A stretch of 64,000 bases of DNA from Desulfobacterales bacterium (GTDB lineage Bacteria; Desulfobacterota; Desulfobacteria; Desulfobacterales; Desulfosalsimonadaceae), in assembly GCA_007134875.1 (NCBI GenBank), contig SLJY01000005.1, positions 17,726 through 81,725 on the forward strand, in the 5' to 3' direction. The translations under genes were made by a program, and so were the position numbers. Numbering within the stretch: the stretch's first letter is position 1; every line of letters starts with the position of its first letter. This document shows, one piece after another, positions 36,809 through 44,374 of this stretch. The notes under the pieces were generated by a model that was not told where the DNA came from, did no database searches, and saw only the letters and a program-made list of their open reading frames with translations.

Positions 36809-37899
36809 AGATCCTGGTAGCTCCAGCGAAGCGTCCTGCAGCGCCACCTGCCCGTCTCTTCGTCTTGTTCCCGCACGACGACAACGGTGGCGCCGAGTTT
36901 CGCGCCGTCGAATTCCGCGACGACCTCGATGCGAAAATGGTCGCTTTGAGTTGTTATCAATTCGGGGTTGATCTCCGCATCTTCAAGGCCGGGTACAGAC
37001 TTGTACCAGCCCGGCTGGGACAAATCATGGAGATACTCCCCGTTTGCCTTTTCCTCCCGGAAGGCGATGACCTCTTCTGCCATAAATTCGTAGCCTTCCG
37101 GAAGCAATGCCGCCACAACGGGCATTTCGGCGGTATTGATGTTAATCCTGCCGTCATAGGTGAACCGGCTGCGGTCCCCGTCGACCGGGGTCATCCCGAA
37201 AATGCTCAGGTAGTTGTCTATATCGAACCCGTAAAACATCTCTTCGCTGATATTCCTGACCCGCATCAATTCCTTGATATGTTTGAACGGACCGTCGCGG
37301 CAGCCGTATGGCGGGTCAAGGGCCTGGTAGTAATCGTCCTCCGCCCCTGTCAGCCCGGTAATGGCGCCGTCATCGCCGGAATCGAGCCAGTCCTTCACCG
37401 GATTGATGATCATGTCCGGGGTAATATCGTCACCGCCGAAAAAAGACCCTGCATCCTCGAATTCCGCCGCCGCCATGGCAAGCGCAAAAAAACGCTGCCA
37501 CAACTGCTGCTGATTGGGGTTGAAATCCCTTCCTTCCGGAAACCGAACCAGCGCATTGAGCTGAATCCGGCTGCGCTCATCGGTGATGTTCAGGGTAACC
37601 GTGCCGTTGTCAAAGGGCAGTCGTTCCATGTAGGCCCCGATAATTTCGGGGTTGGCCCAGTCATCCTGAAGGGAAACGCTCTCCGCTTGCCGTCTTTCTT
37701 TTGCCAGTATCGCCTTTCCGATCTCGATTCCCGCCCCGGCCATGTGAGTGAGCGTCATCTGGTTTCTCGTGGCTGCAGCAGCGGAAACCGACTGTCGCAT
37801 CTGGCGGTTCATTTCCAGGGTGACCGCAACGATGATGGTGATGGCACCCAAGGTAATCACCAGGGCTACCCCTTTGTTACTGCCTGCGAATATCTTCAA
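36805..37899 (-). CDS. gspK: Type II secretion minor pseudopilin GspK
   Basis: 364 residues, the large tip pseudopilin. The prepilin-like N-terminus is KG-VALVITLGAITIIVAVTL, and the big globular alpha domain follows (NALVRFPEGRDFN, INPVKDWLDSGDDG, RININTAEMPVVAALLPEGY). It caps the pseudopilus with GspI and GspJ. Start TTG at 37899 is preferred: GGGAG is 4 bases upstream and it gives a short leader (MKIFAGSNKG); the longer frame from 37953 would give an unlikely leader. It overlaps gspJ by 23 bases. Confidence 0.92.
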   Translation of the reverse strand: MKIFAGSNKGVALVITLGAITIIVAVTLEMNRQMRQSVSAAAATRNQMTLTHMAGAGIEIGKAILAKERRQAESVSLQDDWANPEIIGAYMERLPFDNGTVTLNITDERSRIQLNALVRFPEGRDFNPNQQQLWQRFFALAMAAAEFEDAGSFFGGDDITPDMIINPVKDWLDSGDDGAITGLTGAEDDYYQALDPPYGCRDGPFKHIKELMRVRNISEEMFYGFDIDNYLSIFGMTPVDGDRSRFTYDGRININTAEMPVVAALLPEGYEFMAEEVIAFREEKANGEYLHDLSQPGWYKSVPGLEDAEINPELITTQSDHFRIEVVAEFDGAKLGATVVVVREQDEETGRWRCRTLRWSYQDL

Positions 37900-38647
37900 G
37901 GCGCTCCCGGTACACCGGGATATCCACCCGGGTTGTAAAGTCGTGTGTCCCATTTTCCGATGCCACTTTCATGTGGATGATAACGGCCCGGGGTGTGGCA
38001 AACCGGTAGGTCTCCGAATCCGAATTCCATTCTCTGTGGGTCTGTCCGTTTTCATCCAAGAATGTCAGGGAAAAAGACTCGATCCCTTCGCAAAGAACCG
38101 GGTCTTCGGCCGTATCCATCGGGCTGTTCGGATCAATGTCGTAAGGAAACGGCTTGTCTGAGCGCATTAGCAGCAAGCCTTGTTCATCCGGGTCGCCAGG
38201 CCAGTCTGCAAAACGGGCTCCGGGTCTGTCTCCGGGCACCTCGATATAGTAGACGATCCGTCCGAGACCCGAGACGATATCCGACGAGATGCCGAGGTGT
38301 TCCGTGGATGCAAACGTGAGCCTTGAAAAAATGTTTCCCCGCGCATAGTATTCCTCCCCAAGCACCCGGTACGGATCCGGCGGATCATTGATGCCGGGAA
38401 CCTGGTATTCCGGATACTGCTCCACAAACATGGCCGTAAGATCCATGGTCATCCGGTTGAGTGCGTTTTTGGCCATGTCATGGACATTGCCGACCTCCTT
38501 GATGGCCTCGTTTCGCGAAAGAACCGCATTGAGAGAGCTGTAAACCATGGTTGCCAGCACCGCGAAGATGGATATGGAAACCAGTATCTCTATCAGGGTG
38601 AAACCGGCGGTCCTCCGTTTGAGATCTGTATCGGTAAACAGGACCAT
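37877..38647 (-). CDS. gspJ: Type II secretion minor pseudopilin GspJ
   Basis: 256 residues. The class III prepilin leader ends TAG-FTLIEILVSISIFAVL near residue 15 with the conserved Glu5, followed by a beta-rich domain. ATG at 38647 is 6 bases after TGAGG; the upstream ATGs at 38668 and 38698 lack this. It overlaps gspK and starts inside the gspI end. Confidence 0.92.
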   Translation of the reverse strand: MVLFTDTDLKRRTAGFTLIEILVSISIFAVLATMVYSSLNAVLSRNEAIKEVGNVHDMAKNALNRMTMDLTAMFVEQYPEYQVPGINDPPDPYRVLGEEYYARGNIFSRLTFASTEHLGISSDIVSGLGRIVYYIEVPGDRPGARFADWPGDPDEQGLLLMRSDKPFPYDIDPNSPMDTAEDPVLCEGIESFSLTFLDENGQTHREWNSDSETYRFATPRAVIIHMKVASENGTHDFTTRVDIPVYRERLEDIRRQ

Positions 38648-38654
38648 GACAGCC

Positions 38655-39089
38655 TCAGATCTCTTCATCAAACGCATGAAAATAGGATTGCAATACATAA
38701 CTGCTTTTGGTCACCGCGGAATGGATCGTCACGGTGATATCGTAGACCGGCAGTTTGTCATTTTCCATTCCGGCAAGGGAAAGGCTTTCAACCATCACGC
38801 GCCAGGAATAATATTCCGGCATTTCGTCAAACCGGCCGGAATCAGTCCCCATGAACCGCTGCGGGTCGAACCGGACCTCGGCCATTTTCTGTTGCGCTAG
38901 AAACGGCGCGGTTGAATAAAATCTGGCGGATTCGTTCATGGTGACCGATTGTCCCTGCAAGCGCAGGGCGCTTACCAGTACAATGGCAATGATCGAAACG
39001 GAAATAAGCACCTCCAGCAGTGTAAAGCCTGCACAATACCGCTTTTGTGCCATATCTTCTGGGTTACTGGAACGTGATATGCTCATCAT
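38655..39089 (-). CDS. gspI: Type II secretion minor pseudopilin GspI
   Basis: 144 residues. Prepilin signal CAG-FTLLEVLISVSIIAIVLV with Glu5. Two starts are possible: ATG at 39089, overlapping gspH by 26 bases, and ATG at 39053, giving a shorter leader; neither has a strong ribosome binding site. With GspJ and GspK it forms the pseudopilus tip. Confidence 0.9.
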   Translation of the reverse strand: MMSISRSSNPEDMAQKRYCAGFTLLEVLISVSIIAIVLVSALRLQGQSVTMNESARFYSTAPFLAQQKMAEVRFDPQRFMGTDSGRFDEMPEYYSWRVMVESLSLAGMENDKLPVYDITVTIHSAVTKSSYVLQSYFHAFDEEI

Positions 39090-39681
39090 GGATTTTCACA
39101 TGCGGAAGAAACGCTCCCACAAGGTATGATTGCTGTCGGTTCCGCCGGTCCGTCACGTGAATGATCGCCCGGTCGGAATATCCTTTCGGATGGAACCGGA
39201 TCTCGGCGGTCCCGCTGGTTTCTGTATGCTCCGCCGAGTAATGGACGGACGTAAGCCGGAATCCCTGCGGCAGTTCAAAGGTTTGTTCTTCGGCCTCCTG
39301 CCGGGTGTTGTCCGGATCAAAGGAATATCGGCCGTATTCGCCGGCGGAATCTTCAATATGATCTTCCGCGATAGCGATTTGTTGCATGGCAATCCGGAAT
39401 CGGTTGGTGTCCATATCTATAAACAGCACGTGCTGCGTCTGTGTTTCAACCGCCTTGTTTTTTAGATGCTTGACATTGAGCAGGATCCACTTTGAAACCT
39501 CTCGCCGGTCTGCGCCTTCCCGGAACCCCTCCATTCTGGGCAGGGCGAAAAACAGCATCGTCCCGATAAGGCTTAATACGACAATGATCTCTATTAACGT
39601 AAAGGCGCGGATATCCTTCAACCCTCGCAGTGTGGCCGTATCGGAACCATGACTGCGAAAGATCCGCGTCCATACCGGCAT
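39064..39681 (-). CDS. gspH: Type II secretion minor pseudopilin GspH
   Basis: About 205 residues. The prepilin helix is FTLIEIIVVLSLIGTMLFFA, preceded by Ala rather than the usual Gly at the cleavage site (IRA-FTLIE), which is a tolerated but uncommon change. The start is uncertain: the frame is open to 39795, and ATG at 39681 still gives a leader longer than usual; a TTG at the LKDIRA position would give a short one. It lies about 150 bases after gspG. Confidence 0.85.
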   Translation of the reverse strand: MPVWTRIFRSHGSDTATLRGLKDIRAFTLIEIIVVLSLIGTMLFFALPRMEGFREGADRREVSKWILLNVKHLKNKAVETQTQHVLFIDMDTNRFRIAMQQIAIAEDHIEDSAGEYGRYSFDPDNTRQEAEEQTFELPQGFRLTSVHYSAEHTETSGTAEIRFHPKGYSDRAIIHVTDRRNRQQSYLVGAFLPHVKIHDEHITFQ

Positions 39682-39834
39682 CCGCGGAAAATTCGTCTCC
39701 GGTATAAAAAAACAGGCTTCAAAGTAACGGATAATCTTGGATGGCAATGGCTTGAAGTTAATCGTATTTCCGGGTGTCCTGCAAATCGGTTTCACCGGCT
39801 CAAGGCTCTCTGAAAAACATTGGGTCCTGCCGGG

Positions 39835-40287
39835 CTATTCGAGCTCCCAGCTCCTGATTTCTGCGTTTACCCCTTCTCCGCCGGGCTGTCCATTGGCCCC
39901 GTATGACAGTATGTCGAAGTCTCCGTGGTTGCCCGGGCTGATATACACGTAATCGTTGCCCCATGGGTCTTTCAAAATCCTTCCCCTCTCAACATATCCG
40001 CCTTCCCGCCAGTTGCGGACGCCTTCGGGCTGTTCTACCAGGGCTTCCAGCCCCTGCTCCGTGGTCGGATAGGTGCCGGTATCCAGTCGGTATAACTTCA
40101 GCGCGGTTTCCAAAGCCTCGATGTCGATTCTTGCACGCTGCTGCCTGGCCTGATCGTCGCGACCTACGAGCCTGGGAGCCATGTAGACGGCGAGAACGCT
40201 CAGTATGACAATGACCACCATCAACTCGATGAGGGTGAAGCCTTTTTGGTTTGTGCCGGTTTTGGGGGTAAAAATTCGGGACAGCAT
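39835..40287 (-). CDS. gspG: Type II secretion major pseudopilin GspG
   Basis: 150 residues. Prepilin site QKG-FTLIELMVVIVILSVLAV with Glu5, and the family-specific C-terminal part (YPTTEQGLEALVEQP, LKDPWGNDYVYISPG, DILSYGANGQPGGEG) including the calcium-binding loop region. It forms the pseudopilus shaft. ATG at 40287 follows AAAGGAAAA. It is the first gene of the gsp operon. Confidence 0.96.
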   Translation of the reverse strand: MLSRIFTPKTGTNQKGFTLIELMVVIVILSVLAVYMAPRLVGRDDQARQQRARIDIEALETALKLYRLDTGTYPTTEQGLEALVEQPEGVRNWREGGYVERGRILKDPWGNDYVYISPGNHGDFDILSYGANGQPGGEGVNAEIRSWELE

Positions 40288-40603
40288 AAATTTTCCTTTT
40301 AAACACTCAGATTTTTCTATACGCTACGGAGCGTACATCTGCATCAGCATCCTTTTAAACAAAACAATGGCTGATTTCAAGAAATTTCGTAATTGATTTC
40401 TCCCGTGGAAATGAAAATCCACAATTAAGGGCGTATAAATCTCTTCAAATTATTATTTTCGTATACATTCCATGCGCCTATTTAGTATAAAATACAGAAG
40501 ACTAAAACTCAAAAGTTAACGATCTGGCGAACAAACAGCTCCCGAAGAAAAACCAGACTTTTTCGTTAAGGCAGGGATGTGAACCCGCCTAACGCCCGCG
40601 ATC

Positions 40604-40730
40604 AGGCGGCTTTGTAAAAAGTTCAGGATCAAGGCTTGCGCAATTCCTTCGAATGAAGGGTGCCTGGTGCACATGAAACTCTTCGATATTGCGCGCAGAC
40701 CCAGATATTGGACGTTTTACGAAGTCGTCA
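40604..40730 (-). repeat. Family A element, both ends present (A10)
   Basis: Starts GGCGGCTTTGTAAAAAGTTC then AGGATCAAGGCTTGCGCAAT and ends CCAGATATTGGACGTTTTAC then GAAGTCGTCA, the reverse complement of a whole element of 127 bp. Confidence 0.85.
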
Positions 40731-40781
40731 AGGACGGCGGAAATTTTAATCACGGGAATACATGGCGTATTCCGAGGAGTT
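40726..40781 (+). repeat. Family B repeat segment fused to A10
   Basis: CGTCAAGGACGGCGGAAATT, TTAATCACGGGAATACATGG and CGTATTCCGAGGAG match 44244-44300. The GAGGAG at its end serves as the ribosome binding site of the hydrolase gene. Confidence 0.7.
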
Positions 40782-40786
40782 TTTAC

Positions 40787-41593
40787 ATGACGTCACAATC
40801 GGAACAACCAAGTGTCATTTCCCGGGCTACGGCACTGGATCGGCCTGAAATTTTAAAAATTCTTTTTCACCCCCGTAAAGCACCCATTGTTTCGGAGGGC
40901 AGCCGGGCGGATGAAATCACCGTGAAAACACCGGACAATGCCGTAATCGGATGCCGCCTGCACCTGGACGCCCCGGAGAATCCGGTTATCCTTTTTTTCC
41001 ACGGCAACGGCGAAATCGCGCACGATTATGATACGATCGGCCCGATTTATCTTTCATACGGCATCAATTTCGTTGTCGCCGATTACCGGGGCTACGGGAT
41101 CTCAACGGGCTTTCCCACGATATCGAACCTGTTTGCCGATGCGTATATCGTTTTGGATCACATTCGAAACGTTCTGGATGGAAAAGGGCATAAAGGCCCT
41201 TTATGGATCATGGGCCGATCGCTCGGCAGCGCTCCGGCCATCGAACTGGCGGCCGGAAAAGGCGGCATTATCGACGGCCTGATCGTGGAAAGCGGTTTTG
41301 CGGAAGTAAAAGATCTCCTGGAAAGAATAGGGATCCTTCCCCATGACTTGACCGGCGAACCGGATGCCTTTTTCTCCAGCGCCGATACGATCCGGCATTT
41401 TAACGGGCCGGTTCTGATCATCCATGCCGAACACGATCATATCATCCCGGTGGATCACGGCCGCAAGCTTCACGATTCCGTGCCCGGCCCCGTAAAGAAG
41501 CTTGAAATCATACCCGGGGCGGATCATAACAACATTTTTGCCATGGCCGGTATGAGCTATTTTGAAACCATCCGGAATTTCGTGGCCGGATGA
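40787..41593 (+). CDS. Alpha/beta hydrolase
   Basis: 268 residues. The fold signs are clear: oxyanion strand VILFFHGNGE near residue 70, nucleophile elbow GRSLGS near 145 (Ser), catalytic Asp region HAEHDHIIPVDHG near 230 and His in GADHNN near 250. It resembles the FrsA/BEM46-like group of cytoplasmic serine hydrolases; the substrate is unknown. ATG at 40787 has GAGGAG 7 bases before it; the longer frame from 40667 is repeat sequence. It ends 18 bases before the acyltransferase gene. Confidence 0.85.
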   Translation: MTSQSEQPSVISRATALDRPEILKILFHPRKAPIVSEGSRADEITVKTPDNAVIGCRLHLDAPENPVILFFHGNGEIAHDYDTIGPIYLSYGINFVVADYRGYGISTGFPTISNLFADAYIVLDHIRNVLDGKGHKGPLWIMGRSLGSAPAIELAAGKGGIIDGLIVESGFAEVKDLLERIGILPHDLTGEPDAFFSSADTIRHFNGPVLIIHAEHDHIIPVDHGRKLHDSVPGPVKKLEIIPGADHNNIFAMAGMSYFETIRNFVAG

Positions 41594-41611
41594 GCCCGGA
41601 AAGGACCTCTA

Positions 41612-43036
41612 TTGGTACAGCATGCGAAGCCCCGTGATACAAGTCCCGTCCGGATCGCTGCCTTTTCAGCCGCAGGCCCCGAACAGATGCAATCCCGCAT
41701 AGGAGATGCCGCCCGCAGGCTGCAATCGGCTTGCAGCCGGGAGTCGGCTGCTGAAGCGCTTTCCGCTAAAAAGCGCGCGCCTTTTTCGCCGGAAGACCCT
41801 TTCCGGGTCATCCTCGTCGTTCCAGCCGGGGGGGACATTGCTGCACTGCTGAGCCAGGCCTCGGCCATGACAGGCGTATCCGGTCCGTGCCCTGCCGGTC
41901 TTTCCGGTGACACCCCGCCTGGAATTTTTGCCGGCCGGGGGAAGCCCCCCGGCAAGGCGGCTTTTTTGTTTCCGGGGCAGGGAAGCCAGTATGTCGGGAT
42001 GGGAAGCGATGTCATCGGGACGTTTCCTTCAGCCGGCGATGTTTTCGAACTCATGGAAAAAACCCTTGAAGGGGATACGCCGCTATCCCGGATGGTTTTT
42101 CCTGAAAAACCGGATTTCGGGTCCCCGGATGCCCGGGAGAAGGCCCGGATGGAGTCCGCTCTCCGGCAGACGGATATTGCCCAACCCGCCATCGGTGCCG
42201 TAAGCCTGTCCATGATGAAAGCCTTGGCCGGCTTCGGCATGACACCGGATGCGGCGGCCGGGCACAGTTTCGGTGAACTGACCGCCCTGTGCGCCGGAAA
42301 CCGGCTCGCCGAAGAGGATTTCTATCGCCTGGCGGTCTGGCGGGGACGCCTGATGGCCGCGGCCGGGGGAAGTGACAGCGGAAAAATGCTTGCGGTAAAG
42401 GCCTCCCCGGATGAAATCGCGCGGATTGTTCAGCAAAACGGACTGGACGTGGTTGTTGCCAACAAAAACAGTCCGGAGCAGGGGGTGGTATCCGGCCGAT
42501 CGGATGAAATTGAAAAAATGCTTCAATTATGCAAAAAAAACCGGGTGCGTGCCATGCTTCTCCCCGTATCGGCAGCGTTTCACAGCCCCCTGGTCGCCTC
42601 CGCGGCCGGCGGTTTTTACGAAAAAATCGCTTCGGTTTCCATGAAGCCGGCGGCAATACCCGTGTATTCGAACAAGACCGCCCTTCCCTACCCGGCGGAG
42701 ACAGACGAAGCGATACATCTTTTCGGGCAGCACCTGTCGAGTCCGGTCAATTTCATGGACATGATACAAAACATGTATTCCGACGGCGTTCGGGTGTTTG
42801 TGGAGGTGGGACCGAAAAACGCCTTGACCGGGCTGGTGAAATCCATCCTTGGCGATCATGCCCCCGGAAATGGAAATGGAGTTGATGCGTTTTCGGTGGA
42901 TGCATCATCCGGAAAACAAAGCGGGCTCTACGATCTTGCAGCGAGCGTGGCGCGTCTGGCCGCGGCGGGCTACCCTGTGGACCCCGAGGCATGGCCCTTC
43001 GACGGCTCTTTGCATGTCAAGCCGGTCGGATCGTAG
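41612..43036 (+). CDS. Stand-alone malonyl/acyl-transferase domain with polyketide-synthase-type linker
   Basis: 474 residues. The acyltransferase domain (about 115-400) has FPGQGSQYVGMG, active-site GHSFGEL near 215, the LPVSAAFHSPLVA motif with the catalytic His near 320, and VEVGPKNALTGLVK near 390. Residues 1-110 (RIAAFSAAGPEQMQSRIGDA, FRVILVVPAG) resemble the linker between ketosynthase and acyltransferase domains of type I synthases, so this looks like an acyltransferase cut out of a multidomain polyketide or polyunsaturated fatty acid synthase rather than plain FabD. No ketosynthase or carrier protein is near. Start TTG at 41612 has AAAGGA about 7 bases upstream. Its 3' end overlaps convergent birA by 20 bases. 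Confidence 0.8.
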   Translation: MVQHAKPRDTSPVRIAAFSAAGPEQMQSRIGDAARRLQSACSRESAAEALSAKKRAPFSPEDPFRVILVVPAGGDIAALLSQASAMTGVSGPCPAGLSGDTPPGIFAGRGKPPGKAAFLFPGQGSQYVGMGSDVIGTFPSAGDVFELMEKTLEGDTPLSRMVFPEKPDFGSPDAREKARMESALRQTDIAQPAIGAVSLSMMKALAGFGMTPDAAAGHSFGELTALCAGNRLAEEDFYRLAVWRGRLMAAAGGSDSGKMLAVKASPDEIARIVQQNGLDVVVANKNSPEQGVVSGRSDEIEKMLQLCKKNRVRAMLLPVSAAFHSPLVASAAGGFYEKIASVSMKPAAIPVYSNKTALPYPAETDEAIHLFGQHLSSPVNFMDMIQNMYSDGVRVFVEVGPKNALTGLVKSILGDHAPGNGNGVDAFSVDASSGKQSGLYDLAASVARLAAAGYPVDPEAWPFDGSLHVKPVGS

Positions 43037-43976
43037 CCGAATACAGTATTTCCATTTCCCCGTTGCGCCGGATTGTCATTGCCCCGTCGGGTGCCAGTCC
43101 AATCAGGGTGGCTTCAAAGGGTGGTTCTTTTTCTTTTCTGACCACGACCCGACGGCCGCGCCAGGCCAGGTTGCCTTCCAGACGCCGCACGAAATCCGGT
43201 GGCCTTAAAGTATTAAGCGTGCTTTCGAAATGCGCTCTGCCCGTTTCCATCAGCCTTGTCCAGAAAGACAGAGGCCTGAAGTGCCGACCATCCGGGTCAA
43301 GGCAAACGGCGGGCAGTGCGAAATCATCATCGGCGGCTCCGTCTTTTGGAGCCGAAACCACGTTGATCCCGATGCCCACCAGGACCGCCGCTCCGCGCCC
43401 CTCCACCAGGATCCCGCAGAGTTTGCGCCCGTCAAGGACAATGTCGTTGGGCCATTTGATCTGAACCCCGATTTTCTGTTCACGAAGCACTGCCGCAAGA
43501 ATATCGCCGGCCAGAAGCGATGCGAGGTTTCGGTACCCCGCTGCCGGATCGTCCCTTTTTATGCTTAGCGGCCAGTACCAGGTGCCGTAAAGGTTGCCGG
43601 GAGGCGAATCCCACCGCCGCTTTCGCCTCCCTCGCCCCGCTGTCTGCTGAAGGGCTATCACCGATGACCACGGTTTCATGACGCCGCGCCGGATGAGTTC
43701 ACCTGCCGCGTCCATGGTGGAGATGCACGGGCCGGTTATGTGAATGGAGGCCGACCCGTCATATCCGCGCGCGCGCCACAGCTTGCCCGTGCTTTCAAGG
43801 CCGGTAGCGGAGGCGTTATCCCAGGGGCCGAATGCGGAAACATCGGCGGACCATGCGCTGTGGGAGGCTGCAAGGCGCCACGGACCGATTCCGGAGTAGA
43901 TTTCCGGAACCCCGGCTTCATGCATGAAAATACCCGTTTGTTTTTCTTGATCATCCATTGGATCTGCTGTTATCAT
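43017..43976 (-). CDS. birA: Biotin-[acetyl-CoA-carboxylase] ligase
   Basis: About 319 residues. It makes biotinyl-AMP and attaches biotin to carrier proteins. Motifs: STMDAAGELIRRG near 105, TAGRGRRKRRWDSPPGNLYG near 130, VQIKWPNDIVLDGRKLCGIL near 190 and VGIGINVV near 220. In the ATP/biotin loop a Lys replaces the second Gly of the usual GRGRRG, which is odd. There is no helix-turn-helix, so it should not act as a repressor; instead about 90 unfamiliar residues (HEAGVPEIYSGIGPW) precede the catalytic domain. ATG at 43976 or 43958 are both possible; further upstream is family A sequence. Confidence 0.9.
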   Translation of the reverse strand: MITADPMDDQEKQTGIFMHEAGVPEIYSGIGPWRLAASHSAWSADVSAFGPWDNASATGLESTGKLWRARGYDGSASIHITGPCISTMDAAGELIRRGVMKPWSSVIALQQTAGRGRRKRRWDSPPGNLYGTWYWPLSIKRDDPAAGYRNLASLLAGDILAAVLREQKIGVQIKWPNDIVLDGRKLCGILVEGRGAAVLVGIGINVVSAPKDGAADDDFALPAVCLDPDGRHFRPLSFWTRLMETGRAHFESTLNTLRPPDFVRRLEGNLAWRGRRVVVRKEKEPPFEATLIGLAPDGAMTIRRNGEMEILYSATIRPA

Positions 43977-43986
43977 TAATGATGTT

Positions 43987-44154
43987 TGACGGCTCCGTAA
44001 AAAGCCCAATATCTGCGTTATGCGCCAATTTCTCAGAATTTGCGGCTTACGCCTTGTAAACATACGCGTACGCCAAGTGCTCTGCATTCTTCGAAATTGC
44101 GCAAGCCTTGATCTTGAACTTTTACAAAGCCGCCAGATCACGACTTTTTACGAG
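43987..44154 (+). repeat. Family A element, full-length copy (A11)
   Basis: Left end TGACGGCTCCGTAAAAAGCC, right end CTTGATCTTGAACTTTTACA then AAGCCGCCA, tail CGACTTTTTACGAG. Core 43987-44135 is 149 bp, the same as A8, and the middle (CGGCTTACGCCTTGTAAACA, TACGCGTACGCCAAGTGCTC) is nearly the same as in A8. Confidence 0.9.
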
Positions 44155-44218
44155 TGAATCATGTTTATATCCCTAAAGAAACGGGAAATCAAGATGGACG
44201 GTTCAAATGGAGTTAGCG

Positions 44219-44300
44219 ACCGAACGAAAATCAGGGTTTTTCGTCAAGATCAAGGACGGCGAAGATTTTAACCGTAGGAATATTTGGCGTATTTTGAGGA
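44219..44300 (+). repeat. Family B repeat, longest copy
   Basis: ACCGAACGAAAATCAGGGTT, TTTCGTCAAGATCAAGGACG, GCGAAGATTTTAACCGTAGG, AATATTTGGCGTATTTTGAG. Confidence 0.75.
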
Positions 44301-44374
44301 TTAAAATTTGAGCCGAACGCAGAGATTGGCGAAAAAGACGGTTTTCGTCAGACACTATTAACAGGGGGTAAGCG

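Larger units (their letters stand above)
40288..40786. other. Control region between gspG and the hydrolase gene
   Basis: Divergent promoter region. A short perfect palindrome TACGCTACGGAGCGTA is at 40320-40335, about 32 bases before gspG, and could be an operator. A reverse family A element (40604-40730) and a family B segment (40726-40781) fill the right half. An open frame from 40667 joins the hydrolase gene but is element sequence. Confidence 0.6.
43977..44374. other. Repeat-filled gap between birA and the nitroreductase gene
   Basis: It holds a full family A element (43987-44154) and a family B segment (44219-44300). No gene supported. Confidence 0.7.

Noticed and set aside
36865..37938. 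357-codon plus-strand open frame opposite gspK
   Set aside because: Shadow of gspK; no start signal or recognisable domain.
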